Shown in pieces: positions 1-12,308 of a stretch of 64,000 nt of DNA; position 1 is the stretch's first letter; every line of letters starts with the position of its first letter. The position numbers were made by a program, and so were the translations under genes. The DNA lies in NCBI GenBank assembly GCA_008638375.1, contig CM018037.1, positions 29,510,576 to 29,574,575 of the forward strand, written 5' to 3'. The stretch comes from Nyssa sinensis (Eukaryota; Streptophyta; Magnoliopsida; Cornales; Nyssaceae). Under the pieces are notes generated by a model, which saw only the letters and a program-made list of their open reading frames with translations, did no database searches and was not told the origin of the DNA.

Positions 1-74
1 GTTGATGGAAATGGAATACATGGGGTACTGCATTCCATTCCTTTCATTCTGATTACCCATACCCAATGGATAAA

Positions 75-188
75 GATAGATAGCTCATCTCTTATAACCT
101 ACCTCTCTCGCAAAAGTCGGTCCACTTATGGGTCCCATGAGTCCCACTTTTGTGAGAGAGGTGGGTTAGAAGAGGTGGGCTATCTATC
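75..188. repeat. Small hairpin MITE-like inverted repeat
   Basis: Two arms of about 46 bp are near-perfect reverse complements around a loop of about 20 bp. The left arm begins GATAGATAGC and the right arm ends GCTATCTATC. The RNA would fold into one long hairpin. This is the shape of a very short MITE; no target duplication is clear. No ORF lies inside it. Confidence 0.6.
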
Positions 189-251
189 ATTACTGTATAT
201 ATATAGTACTATGTAAAGCATAAGACAGTCATTCAAATTCTAGTAGTAATT

Positions 252-446
252 AGAGGTGGCAAATGTTATCCAAACTTATCAACTCGTCCTAACCTGCCTA
301 CTAATCAACCCGTCCTAACCCGCCCATTTAGTTAACAAGTCATAAACAGATTGGGTAATAAGGAACCCGTCAATTTAACGGATCAATACGAGTTGAATAT
401 AAGTGTTTGACGGATTGATAATGGAAAATAACAAAATAGTATAAGA

Positions 447-477
<31 letters not shown>

Positions 478-1474
478 ATATATATACAATACACATAGAA
501 CACGCAATCTTACACATAAAAGGACCTTGTGATATAATGGAAGTTTGGGATCTAATTAATCATAATTAAAGTAATACTTACATAATCAACAAGAGTAATG
601 AAATTGATTAGACATAACAAGAATACTTGAAAAAAATATATAAGACTATTGTGGTAGCTACCTAAAAATAAGAAGACAATTCAACATTAGACTATTAAAA
701 TCTTGGCATTTCCTTTTCATCTCCCCAATAGAAAAAGACTAATAGATTTCTTTTCTCAAACGTTTTATATGCCGCCCGCCTATTTATGGCTTTTAAAGGA
801 ACCAACAGCTTGAAGTGTGACAGTAACAAATTGATCTGTTATGACAAGTGTGTCTACTGCCTGTACCCCCAATTGTCCTGGAATTGGTCCATCCCTGCAC
901 CAAATAAGGGGTTGTTTGGGAGGTACGAATAATTATTGTGGGCATCCTTGACATTAAAATGAAAAAGAAAAGTGAAAAAAAAAAATGCCAAACAGTCTGT
1001 CTCAGTGGTGGAATAAGCACTTGTTTGATAAAAAGAGAGGACGCAAAATGGGGTGGAGAATTTTATTGGATTTTCTGGTCAAACGAGTAGACATGTCTCA
1101 CTCATGGGCTCTTTGGAATCAATCAGAGAGCCAAACAAAAAAAAAACAAGTCCAGTGGTAATCTTAGGTACCTGACTAATATGGTTCAGTTTACTTGAAT
1201 TTTAAACTGAATCGACCTGTTAATTTTTTAATTGTATTCTTGACTTTCTTTTAGCAATAGTGTTTTGTTAAATTTTCAAGAAATCTAAAGTAAAACAATT
1301 ATTGTGATTAATTAAAAATAATGTTTCTTTGATTAGAATAAAAAAAATAATGGGTTGGATTCAGGTTGACCCGACTCGTATTTGACCCGTTGAATTACGG
1401 GTCAAATATGGATTCAATCCGTTTTAATCCGACCTTTTTTCTACCCGTCTAAAACCCGCCCATTTTGTCCGGCC
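252..1474. mobile_element. Probable non-autonomous hAT-like element
   Basis: The left end reads AGAGGTGGCAAATG and the right end reads CATTTTGTCCGGCC. Both subterminal regions are rich in ACCCG/CGGGT words, as is common in plant hAT derivatives. An 8-bp flanking duplication is visible with one mismatch: TAGTAATT at 244-251 and TAGTAATA at 475-482 past 1000 (1475-1482). The terminal inverted repeats are imperfect. The interior is AT-rich, has an (AT)n run at about 446-473, and encodes no transposase. The class follows from the 8-bp duplication and GGTGGCAA-type end, so it is an inference. Confidence 0.5.
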
Positions 1475-1482
1475 TAGTAATA

Positions 1483-2085
1483 ACAAATGATTTTTATCCA
1501 ATTATATGCTTATATATTCTACGACAACATTTTACAGTTAGCTTTAAATTATTGTACCTTGTATTGTTACCCTTTATTTAAAAAAAATGAATTTTCAATC
1601 TTGATGTATAATGTTTTATAAGCATATTATTGCAGGAAGTATTAAGAAGTTATTGTAGAAAAAATGAGTCTTGTTTTTTGTGATTACGTTATAGGTCAAA
1701 GGAATAGTGGTGAGATATTGAGATTGATTCAAAAAATATTGTGAGGTATTGAGATTTTAATAGACAGTGGTGAAAAAAATTATGACCAATTGATATAGTT
1801 GTTATTGGATAAAATAGTCATTTTATTTTACAAAGATGTAACCCTTTTTTTTTTATTAAAAGATATTATTTCATTATTTTAATGGGTCTTACATAATATT
1901 TAATTGGATAAAAATCAATTGCTACTTTAAGGATGTTATGGCAATGTTACTGAGTTTGAAAAAGGAAGCAAATTTGCTTCAGCTAGTTGCCATGTGCATT
2001 AATATATTATTAATATATTATTTGTGTGTATATATATGTGTATGTAAGTTTAGATTTATATTTTAAATAATATTAGTTGATTAAT
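1483..2085. other. Intergenic, no gene seen
   Basis: AT-rich sequence with short homopolymers and no ORF, RNA gene or repeat boundary that I can support. Confidence 0.5.
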
Positions 2086-2089
2086 TTTA

Positions 2090-2480
2090 ATTTTTAAAAA
2101 TTTTAAAAATTAATTTGAATAAATTATACTGATTTCCCTAAAAAATTTTAAAATTATATTATCTTCTTTTATTTTTATTGATAAATTACACGTACCTTTT
2201 TTTTGTTTATTTTTTTCAAAATGGTAAAAAATATATCTTTCATTTGTTTTTTTTATTAACATTTCTTTTAAATTTTGACTAAAATTTTGCTAACTTTTTT
2301 TAAATATTTTTTTATTTTATATAAAAATACATTTAAAATAAATAACTTATATTTCTATTTTTGATCAAGATTGTTTAATCAATATTTATTTGAAAATTAA
2401 AAAAATAATAAAATTTAGTCAAAATTTTAAAAAAATAAAATAAAAGGATACTTTTGTATTTTACTTAATTAATTTTTAGA
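2090..2480. repeat. AT-rich dispersed repeat, copy 1
   Basis: About 390 bp of low-GC sequence with a recognisable order of words: AAATTATACTGAT near one end, TTTTGACTAAAATTTTGC, a TTTTATTTTATATAAAAAT core, then TTTAATCAATATTTATTTGA and the mirrored GTCAAAATTTT. The same order recurs near 4990-5432, 25317-25727 (reversed) and 29370-29660. The two halves are loosely complementary, which suggests a foldback MITE. It encodes no protein. Confidence 0.45.
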
Positions 2481-2594
2481 CGGAGCGAGGTGGGGATAGA
2501 GTTTGAGGGGACATGGGAGGTTGTCTTTCAACAAGGTGGGGATAGAGGGGCAACTCGGAATCCACTCCATTGCCATTCTTAGATGTGGCATAAT

Positions 2595-2890
2595 AAAAAA
2601 AAAGGGTAGATTATACTAACTCTTATAAAATTTTTAACAATTACACTGATATTTTTTAATATTTTTGAAATTATATTGATCTTTTCTATTTTACATGACA
2701 ATATACAGATATTCTTTTAATCAATTTTTTTTTTTTTTTAAATAACAACTTTTCATTTATTTATTTAACACTTTTTAAATATTATCAACTAAAACAAAGA
2801 AGGTTAGTATAGTGTCAGAAACTTTAAGAAAGATTAGTATAATTGTCAGAAATTTAAAAAAAAATCAATATAATTTATTCAAAACAAAAA
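2595..2890. repeat. AT-rich dispersed repeat, partial copy
   Basis: Carries the outer words of the same family (TTACACTGATATTTTTTAA, ATTATATTGATC and, at the far end, AATCAATATAATTTATTC) but lacks the full core. Probably a diverged or deleted copy. The ends form an imperfect inverted repeat. Confidence 0.35.
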
Positions 2891-3221
2891 AATAATTATA
2901 ATTGTGACAAAATTAAAAAAACGTGTACTCACTCTCACACACAATTTGAATTGAGTGTCTTTTTATTTTTCATGAAATATAGTGTCTCCATTTATAAGAT
3001 AAAAAAATAATTAAATATTTTATTTTATTTTAAGTTAACTTGTGAGACAAACGGAGGTGGCTGTCCTTCTTATAAAAAAAGACGTATACTCAACCCACAA
3101 ACCTCGTATAAGAAATTTATTACTAATTAATCTTTTTTAATACAAAATTAGAAGTACGTGTGTAATATCAGTAACACTCGAAGGACTTGAAGGTAATTTA
3201 CCCGTATTTTGATCATTAAAC

Positions 3222-3960
3222 CCTCCCAAACCCTAAACCCCACTACAAACTCGCTGGATCCTTTATATATATATATATGAGCCAAAGTTCATATCACCAA
3301 TCGCCTCCGCCATCCCCAACAAGCATTCTATTTCGTTTCTCTATCTACATAGATTAGGTTCAATGTGATTTGCTCTTACCTATGGCAATGATTCATTATT
3401 AATATTTGGAACGGGTCAATGATTACAAAGAGAGAGGCTTGAGTGGGTGCGTTCTCTCTCCAGAGAGAGCTCAGTCGATCTTGGAGGGATAGAGATAGAG
3501 AAGATGTTGAAGAAAGCATGTAGATCGAGTGAGTAAGGTGCCGCCCCTTTTGCAACAAAAATGGAAGGCTTTGGCGTCTGAAAACCATGAAATCCGTGTC
3601 TTCTTTTTCATCTCTTTTCTCCTATCTTCTCGTTCTTCGATTAGGGTTTCCCCCCACAATGACAGAGCTTTCAAAATTTACACTTGATATGAGCCCCGAA
3701 ATACCCTAATTTTTAATATCTATATTGTTTGTGTATGTGTTTGTGTTTTGAATTATTTGCATTTGTTGTGTGAGAGAAAAGTTTGTTATTGTGTTTTCTC
3801 TCTTAAGACAAAAATGCATACAGAGAAAGCTTGATTTTCCTGGAATCTTCACCAAACATTTGGTAATTTTCAAGGAAAATCAGGCAGCGGCCAGACAACC
3901 GTAGAGATGGGGCATCCACAGATAAACTGCATCTTGTGTGGTTTGTCTACTGATTCCATC
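3222..3960 (+). promoter_or_regulatory. Telo-box plus TATA promoter-like region, no clear gene
   Basis: An AAACCCTAAACCCC motif (telo box) near 3229 is followed about 30 bp later by a TATATATATA run near 3262, then by a more GC-balanced tract rich in GAGAGA. In plants this pairing is common upstream of ribosomal-protein and some snoRNA genes. I could not find a coding frame with recognisable homology, nor certain C/D or H/ACA boxes. The short ORFs here (for example - strand 3376-3588) look random. It may be a decayed gene 5' end or a non-coding transcript. Confidence 0.25.
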
Positions 3961-3964
3961 TCAT

Positions 3965-4985
3965 ATTTTTATTTTACTTCATTACATATATATATATATA
4001 TTTGTGAATTCATAAGATTTGAACTAATTTAATTTGTTTCTTGAAGATCTAATTACAATTATGAATAAGTGGAAATAATTAACTTCATTTCACATTTATA
4101 TTGTTTTTAATGGAAAATTTTGTTGGCATTTGTCTTAAACATTACCTTTCATCAATGATCACAAAACTCTCCACGGCCATTACACTTTATTACACCAAGC
4201 ATTACCTTTCATAACAAAGCGAGTGTTTTGTGATGAATTGAATGGTGATAGAGAATGTATATAACTTTAGAAAGAATTTTAAAAAGAGAAATTAATTTAA
4301 GAAATATTTTAAATAAGATTTTAGTGAGATAAATTTGGAGACATTTACAAATTTAAGATATATTTTAGATAAAAATTTGAAAAGATATGGGTTTGTTTGG
4401 TTATGTTTTTAAAAATAGTTTTTTAATTTTAAAATGTGGAATATGCAAGTAATTTATTTTAATTTTTTAAAATTTAGATCATCATATTTATAGTTTTTCA
4501 AAAATTAATTACAAAATTTTGAAATATATTTTGTTAGTTTGTTTTATGAAGATTATCTTTTAAATCATGAAAAGATAAATGAATTTTAGTGAGAAAAAAT
4601 GATTTTAGGGAAAAAAATTTGAGTACAAAATATTTTTATAAAAGGAGAAAATTTAGAGAGTTCATACCTTGTTGAATAGAAAAAAGAAAGAAATTTGGTT
4701 TACGAAACAGAAGGGCAAGATTATCTTTAAATTAAGGGTAATGTTGTAATTTTACAGTAACTTTTGGGGGTAATTTTATCATTTTATTATTTTTATGGGC
4801 AAAATAAAAATTTTAAAAAAGTTGTTATTTACATCAGCAAATTCTTGATTGACGATAGAGAGAATTTGATAGTAGCACGAAGAGATGTAATGTTATTTCA
4901 AAATTTTTATAAGTAGTTTTTGTAATTGTTAGAAATTTTAAGAAAATAAGTGTAATTATTTTTAATTTTAATGATATTATTAGTA
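3965..4985. other. Intergenic, AT-rich
   Basis: No gene seen. Around 4385-4560 there is a dispersed motif (TTGTTTGGTTATGTTTTTAA, then CAAAAATTAATTACAAAATT) that reappears near 15420-15540 and 26995-27130, so this is another low-complexity repeat family. Confidence 0.4.
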
Positions 4986-4987
4986 AT

Positions 4988-5432
4988 ATAAAATAATTAA
5001 AGATGAATTACACTAATCTTTTTAAAGTTTTTCAATTGTCTTCTATTTTTATTAACAACTTATACCTATTTTTTAAACAATGACAAAAATGTCACTTTCA
5101 TATGTTTTTTTTTTTAAATTTTGAATAAGTTTTTTTAACTTTTTTTAAAAGAATTTTTTATGTTATATAAAAATAAATTTAAAGTAAATAACTTTTATTT
5201 TTGATTAAAAATGTTTTAATTAATATTTTTTTAAAAATAAAAGAATTTTAAAAAATTTGTCAAAAATGAAATAAAATGTGTACTTTTATCATTTTGAAAA
5301 AAAAAATAGACTGAATAAAAAATATGTATAATTTGTTAATAAAAATAAACGAGAATAATGTAATTTTAAAAATTTTAATAAATACTTTTTTAATTATAAA
5401 AATTTTAAAAAAATATCAATCTAATTTATTCA
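4988..5432. repeat. AT-rich dispersed repeat, copy 2
   Basis: Full-length relative of the repeat at 2090-2480. It starts GAATTACACTAATC, keeps the TTATATAAAAATAAATTTAA core and ends ATATCAATCTAATTTATTCA. The ends are imperfect inverted repeats of each other. No coding capacity. Confidence 0.45.
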
Positions 5433-6091
5433 GTAATTAATATTAAGTGTTGAGCTCTTCCCCTCCCTACTTTTTAAACAAACATAAAATAAAATCTCTC
5501 TCTTTCTTGTTTTTTTTTTCATCTAAACGGACTGTTAATATTTTCAAAGACCAATGGAAAGACCGACACTCTTGAGTTTTTGATTGAAGCATTCTTGCAT
5601 ACATGGGCTCATGTTGTTTTATGCCTGGCTCGTTGGCCTATCAATTTTTTTCGCCTTATTTGTTTTTTTTTTTTAATAAAAAAAGATTAAAATTTCATGA
5701 TATATTTTTTAACTTATTTACTTATTTTGAAAAATGTTAAATGTTATGTTGATTGTTTTGTTAGTCTAATATTGTTATTTTTTACTTTATTATTTGTTAT
5801 TATTATATTTTGTTTAACTTTTGTATATTTTTTTAGAAAGTTTTAATTAATGATTAATTAGTTAGAAAATATGAATTGTTGTTTAATTTTTGTATTTTTT
5901 TTTTAATTTGAAATGTTATGTTTAGTATTTTTTTTGTTAGTCTAATATTATTATTTTTTACTTTTTTTATTATACTATTTTGTTTAGTTTTTATTTTTTT
6001 TTCAAAATTGTTATATTTTCTTGTTTGAATATTTTTATAGAACAATAATAATTGACAATAAATTTAAAAATAAACATTAATATGTTATTAA
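5433..6091. other. Intergenic, T-rich
   Basis: Strongly T-rich on the + strand with many ATTTTTT runs. The long - strand ORF here is only low-complexity Asn/Lys codons and is not a gene. The last five bases, ATTAA at 6087-6091, are the left target-site duplication of the retrotransposon that follows. Confidence 0.5.
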
Positions 6092-6147
6092 TGTTGTCCA
6101 ATATGTATATATTTAAATCAGTTTAAACACAGAATGTCTTGTGTGTA

Positions 6148-6192
<45 letters not shown>

Positions 6193-7411
6193 CTGTTCTT
6201 TGAAAAACAAAAATCAAAACAGAAAAGAAAGGAAAAATAAATGCAGAGAAGATTTTTTTTTTAAAAAAAAAAACACAACAATATAAGTTTCCAAAGCAGT
6301 AAAGTAGAAATTTTTTTTTTTCCAAACCAGAATTGAAAATTGGAAATAAAACAATTTGACAGTATAACAATACCATACAGTAACGGAAACAATACAGAAA
6401 CAACACTTATAGAAACTGAAAAGTTTGAATTAGATCAAGGATAGTATTTGACACTATGTCCTTAAGACAAATTTCGTCATTGCAATGGTATTCACGATCT
6501 TGGACGTTTACCTCCCAAGACACAATGATCTGACTCTTACAGAAGCAGCACTTCAATCTGTGAGTCTGTTGAACCAATAATGATTTACTCTCTCTCAAAT
6601 ACAAACACTAAATGCAGAAAACTTGTGTATTATGAATGCGTGAATGTATGTATATTTATAGACCTCTTCATGGCTGTTTGGTACAGTCATGAAGGTTCAG
6701 TTGTGTCTGTTCATAATGAACGGACACAGTCACACCAATGAAGAAGACGATTGTTCAGTCAAAATTCAAACCAACATAATCTCAAAACGACGTCATTTTG
6801 GATTTAAACCAAAACCAAAAAACGTACTCGTTGACCGGTGACTTTTTGGTTTTAATTAATCTGGTAACTAAACGACAGCGTTTTATTTATTTTTTAACAG
6901 TAGCAAAACGGCAATGTTTAATGAAAAATTATTTTAATTAATTTTCTCCAAAAAGATATATATACATACGACGGGCCAAGCCTAAGCCCAAGCGCAAACC
7001 CGACTCGACTAGGCTAAGTTTGATGCAGCGGCGGCGCTCACGCAAGTGTGTGGTGAACCAAGCATGTGCTAGGTCCTCCCATTTCCACAAAACTAGGGTA
7101 CTCCTTGCGGCCCAAACCCTCCTCCAAGGTAAGTATATATATACTCTTTAAAAGCTTTGTACCCATCCTATGTGGGACACAAGCTTTTTACACATGCTTC
7201 AAACTTTTGTTACCATTTTTAAGTGGTAATATTTGGAGGCAATTTCTCATTCACTCTTTAATGGTTTTGAGCAACCCAATATATAATCTTAACTTCCTTA
7301 TAGAGGAGAACACATTCCCATGTGGACCCACTAAAATTAATTTGTGGGACTCACTTTAATTTTAGTTCAAAGATAGCTAATTATAATGCTCAAAAATCTA
7401 TTTTTTCAACA
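6092..7411 (-). repeat. 3' LTR of the copia element
   Basis: A 1320-bp LTR with TG...CA ends (+ strand TGTTGTCCAATATG ... TTTCAACA). It contains a long (TG)n(TA)n run at about 6140-6191. Its partner is 12309-13590. The copies align end to end, with an expanded microsatellite and scattered substitutions. Confidence 0.92.
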
Positions 7412-7994
7412 ATCCCCCACATGAATGAAATTGAATGAAAGTAATGCAAATGACATGCAGACACTAAGAGTGAGTTCAGTTGAAAATTTTTTGCATAGAG
7501 AAAAGTAGCTTGTGGCTTTGAACCTTCCCTTGTAAAATTCTACCGGGGTTATTGATTGATCAGTGAACATAATGTCTTGAACTGTTCAATCGTTTGTGTA
7601 AACCAAGACAACAACATTCACACAGAATCTTTCCTGACACAGTTGGTTCTCATGACTGTGTTCATTTTGGCCCTAAACAATTTCATGTTTCATGAGCCCT
7701 CCTAAAGAATTTAGCCTTTATCATTCTCATAGAATCGACCCAATAAATACTCACATAAGTGATTTCTTATTGAGAGTATCATGTTATACCCCACTTGTAT
7801 ATTAACAAGATATAAAAATCATTAGAAGCTTAGCTTATCATTTTCAACGCTACAGGCATCACTATTCTTATTATAGGAATGAGTAAAAGATTTTGTCTCC
7901 AAAGTGATCTCAAGTGAGTCACACACAATTTGGTTGTCTCTTTGAACTTAGATCCTGGGATCTCCAGTCAACTAGGTTGGGTTGCCATTATGGC
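7412..7994 (-). other. Spacer and polypurine tract between pol and 3' LTR
   Basis: Non-coding tail of the retrotransposon. The G-rich polypurine tract on the - strand, directly against the LTR, is the expected plus-strand priming site. No other feature is visible. Confidence 0.7.
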
Positions 7995-10939
7995 GACTCG
8001 TAGTGCATAGGCCTTAAACCCATTCCCTTCGATGATTTATTCACTTGTTCTCTAGTCAAACCTTTGGTTAACGGATCCGCAATGTTATCTTTTGACCTTA
8101 TGTATTCAATGGTCATAATAGCATTAGAGAGAAGTTGTTTCATGGTATTATGTCTTCGACGAATATGTCAAAATTTACTGTTATATATATGACTCTATGC
8201 CCTACCAATCGCTGATTGACTATCGCAATAAATACAGATAGCGGGCACAGGTTTTGGTAACATTGAAATATCTTCAAGGAAGTGACGAAGCCACTCAGCT
8301 TCTTCACCAGCTTTATCAAGTGCAATAAACTCAGATTCTATCATGGATCTTGCAATGCATGTTTGTTTAGAAGATTTTTATGATATCGCTCCACCACCAA
8401 GTGTAAACAAATAACCACTTGTGGATTGATTATTTGGTATTGGATATCCCGTTCGCGTCATAGTATCCTTCAAGTTCCGCTGGATTTTTTGAGTAATGCA
8501 ATCCATAGTTTTGGGTGTATTTTAAATACCTTAAAACCCTAACTATTGCCTTCTAATGGTCTGGACCTGGATTACTTGTGTATCTACTCAATTTGTTAAC
8601 AGCGTAAGCTATGTCTGGACGAGTACAATTCATGACATACATTAAGCTACAAATTATTTATGCATATTCTAATTGTGATATGCTTTTGCTGTTATTCTTG
8701 GATAAATATAGATTTACATCTACAGGTGTTCTCACTGAACTGCTATCATCTTGTTTAAATTTCTTGAGAATTTTCTCAATGTAATGTAATTGAGATAATA
8801 TCAGTTCATCTGATATTCTAGAGATCTTTATCCAAGTATAACATCGGCAACACCTAAGTCCTTCATATCAAACTTATTGTTTAACATTTTCTTGGTAGCT
8901 TTAATAACTTCATTATTACTACTCATAATGAGCATACATCAACATAGAGACAAATAATGACAAAACCATTTTCCGTGTTCTTGACATGTACACATTTGTC
9001 ACGCTTATTGATTTTGAACCCATTTGACATCATTACACTGTCAAATTTCTTATGCCACTACTTTAGTGCTTGTTTTAATCCATAAAGAGATTTAACAAGC
9101 CGACATACTTTCTTTTCTTAACCTGGAACAATAAATCCTTCGAGTTGTTCCATGTATATTTCTTCATCTAATTCATCATTTAAGAAAGCTGTCTTTACAT
9201 CTATTTGATGTATTTTAAGATTGTGTATAACTGCAATAGCTATTAACATTCGAATGAATGATATTCTTGTAACAAGTGAATATGTATCAAAATAATCTAA
9301 GCTTTCCTTTTGCTTGTATCATTTGATAACAAGTCTGGCCTTGTATTTTTCAATAGACCCATCTGCTTTCATTTTCTTCTTGAATATCCATTTATATCCA
9401 AGAGGTTTTGAACTTGGTGGAAGATCCACTAGTTCCCACGTATGATTTTACAGAATGGAGTATACTTCATTGTTTATATCCTCTTTCCAATATGGAGTTT
9501 CAGGACTTGACATTGCTTCTTTAAAGCTTTGAGATTAATCTTCTAACAAATACGTTAGAAAATTCGGACCAAAAGATTTTGATGTTCTAACTCTTTTGTT
9601 GCGTCTAGGTTCATCATAATCTTGTTGGCCTTGACTACTGCTTATTGTAGTATCATGAGTTCTTTTAATTGAACTCGAGTCCTCTGTTAATTTGTAAGGA
9701 AATACATTTTCAAAGAAAAATGTATTCCTTGATTCAATAATAGTATTAACGTGCATATCAGAAATTTTTGATTTGTGAATTAGAAATCGATATGCACTAT
9801 TATTATAAGCATACCTAATGAAAACACAATCAACTATTTTTTGTCCTATTTTAACCTTTTTTGTATATTCGGTTAAAAATATAATTTGCGGAAAGAATTG
9901 ATTCTCTCCACAAATTCTGAGGTAATCTAGAACTTAATAATAATGCATTCATCATTTTTTTTAAAGTTCTATTCTTACGTTCAGCAACCCCATTTTGTTG
10001 AGGTGAATAAAGTGCAGTTATTTCGTGTATAATACCATGTTGAGAACAGAATTTACCAAAAGGTGCTTCATATTCTCCTCTTATATCGCTTCTCAATATC
10101 TTGATCTTCTTATTAAGTTGATTCTCAACCTCATTTTTGAAATGAATAAACATTTCCAATGCCTCATCTTTACTTCTCAATAAATAAACATAACAGTATC
10201 TTGTGCAATCATTAATAAAGGTAAGAGAATATTTCTTACCACCTTTTATTTGAATAAATTTCAAATCACAAATATCTGAATGTATCAAACCTAGAGGTTC
10301 TGTACTTCTTTCAATTGATTGAAAAGAAGTTCTTGTGAGTTTTAGCCTCTACACAAGTTTCACATTTATGCTTTGGATCAAATTCAATTTTAGGCAAATA
10401 TTTCATATTAACTAATCTACGCAAAGTATCATAATTAACATGTCTTAGTTTACTATGCCACACATTTGAAGACTCAAACTTATAAGCAGAAGATGTGTTG
10501 TTATTATTAGTATTATTAATAGGAGGTACAATGGTCATTACATTCATTTTAAAGAGCCCATTGCTCTTATATACCCCTTCCTCACATACATCCCATTTTT
10601 TGTAAGGATAAACTTGTTAGATACAAAGACCAATTTAAAACCCTTCTTACTCAACAATGATCTAGACACAAGATTCTTTCGAATTTCTGGCACATGCAAC
10701 ACATCATTGAGAGTAAGCTCCTTGCCTAAAGTCATCTTCAATACTACCTTCCCTTGGCCTTCAACCTTAGAAGAAAAAAAATTGCCCATAAAGAGTTGTT
10801 CTCCATTATCTATGCTATAATATGATGAGAACATCTTCTTGTCTGAGCAAACATGGCGAGTAGCTCCAGTGTCTACCCACCATTCCTTGGTATTGTTGCT
10901 AATCAAATTCATCTCGGATACCACTGCTGAGAGATTCAT
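7995..10939 (-). pseudogene. Degenerate copia pol (protease, integrase, RT, RNase H)
   Basis: Fragments in - strand order. Protease has a WWVDTGAT active-site motif at about 10858-10882. Integrase shows its zinc-binding part (LRH... then KCETC) at about 10311-10480 and its core, with [15 protein letters not shown], at about 9960-10030. Reverse transcriptase spans about 9360-8880, with the conserved block IHQIDVKTAFLN near 9180-9215. RNase H ends with a DNIADPLTKGL-type motif at about 8055-8092. The reading frame is broken by in-frame stops (one shortly after ARLVIK near 9325) and frameshifts. The RT catalytic YVDD box near 8932-8950 reads YVD and then loses frame through an apparent 2-base loss. 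Not functional. Confidence 0.88.
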
Positions 10940-10969
10940 TTTTTAGACATCTTCAGAAAGGTTGTCCAC

Positions 10970-11856
10970 TTAGGTTATATTGGCTTGAGCACGTTTCTTG
11001 CTTGGATTCCCATGGTCCTTGCGACTGTGACAATCCTTAGCACGGTATCCTTGTTTGTTGCACACATAACACTTGCCTTGGAACTTTTTAGTGGGACTTT
11101 GTTTGGGACCATTGCCATTGTGTTTCCTCTTCTTATTCTTAGAGCTTTGTCCTTGTTCAATAACATTTGCCTTGGATTCCATGACCATCTTTCCTGCCTT
11201 CTTTTCAGAAGCACGGTTATCTTCCTCTATCCTTAGTCAGACAATCAAGTCTTCAAGTTTCATCTCCTTTTGCTTGTGCTTAAAGTAATTTTTGAATTCC
11301 TTCCATAATGGTGGTAATTTTTCAATTATAGCAGCCACTTGGAAAGACTCTCTTAAAGACATTCCTTCAACCCATGCAGGATAACTTAAAGGTCTTGAAC
11401 TTGACTAATGACTGTTTTGGAATCAACTATCTTGTAGTCCAAAAATCTGCCGACAACAAATTTCTTCATTCTGGCATCCTCAGTTTTGTACTTTTTGTCA
11501 AGTGAATTCCACAATTACCTTACTGTCTTAATGGTGCAATATACATTATATAATGTGTTGTCCAATCCATTGAGAATGTAATTCCAGCATAGAAAGTTTA
11601 CATGTTTCCAAGCCTCAACTGCAGCAACCACTTGCCGATCAGATTCATTCTCTGTCAATGCGGGAGCATCTTCACGCAGGAACCGAGCCAAATTCAAAGT
11701 GGTTAGATAGAATAACATCTTCTGTTACCACCTCTTAAAATCAGTGCCATTGAACTTATTTGGCTTCTCTCCATGACTCACAGTCATTGGTGCCATAACA
11801 GGAGTAGGAGGAGGCACTGTTGTAACGGTCGGGGTAGGAGGAAAATCAGTTGCCAT
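10970..11856 (-). pseudogene. Degenerate copia gag
   Basis: The probable start is the ATG at 11854-11856 (- strand), encoding MATDFPPTP and then a HGEKPNKFNGTDFKRW motif usual in copia Gag. An in-frame stop follows that motif at once, and further stops occur downstream. A CX2CX9C zinc knuckle (CYVC...KDC) lies at 11030-11071. The histidine expected in CCHC knuckles is Tyr here, consistent with a C-to-T change. The capsid-like part at 11515-11718 (LTTLNLARFL) is still readable. Confidence 0.85.
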
Positions 11857-12308
11857 TTAAAGAAAGAAACTGAAAATTTTTCACAAAAATATATATTCCA
11901 ATCAATAAACAAAAAATCTGTAATTTAAACAAATTACTAAAAAAGAATCATCTTCAATTAAATAAGGAAATAAATTTCTGTACTAAATAGAAGTATAATT
12001 TTTTTTTAAATAAATAGAAATATCAGTAGAACCTTTAATTTCTGTATATTTTTTTTTTCAAGTTCTGAATTTTTTTTTTGATATAATGAAATACTTACAA
12101 TAACTGAATTAATAAATGAAGCAATCTTCAATTAAATAAAATAAAGAAGTAAATTTATGTACTAAATAGAATTTTTTTTTTTTCAATTCTGAATCTTTTC
12201 ACTATTTGAATATCAATAATAGTATGAGATACTGCAACATATAAATTGACATTTATATATATATATATATATATATTTATAAGGATATACTGAAATTTAT
12301 CTTAAGGT
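11857..12308 (-). other. 5' untranslated leader of the copia element
   Basis: AT-rich leader between the 5' LTR and gag, containing an (AT)n run at about 12255-12277. The bases next to the LTR (- strand ACCTTAAGATAAATTT) do not match the usual initiator-Met tRNA complement. Confidence 0.6.

Noticed and set aside
5854..6406. Two - strand frames rich in Asn/Lys or Tyr/Ile
   Set aside because: Low-complexity AT DNA and the LTR microsatellite; no domain or conservation signal.
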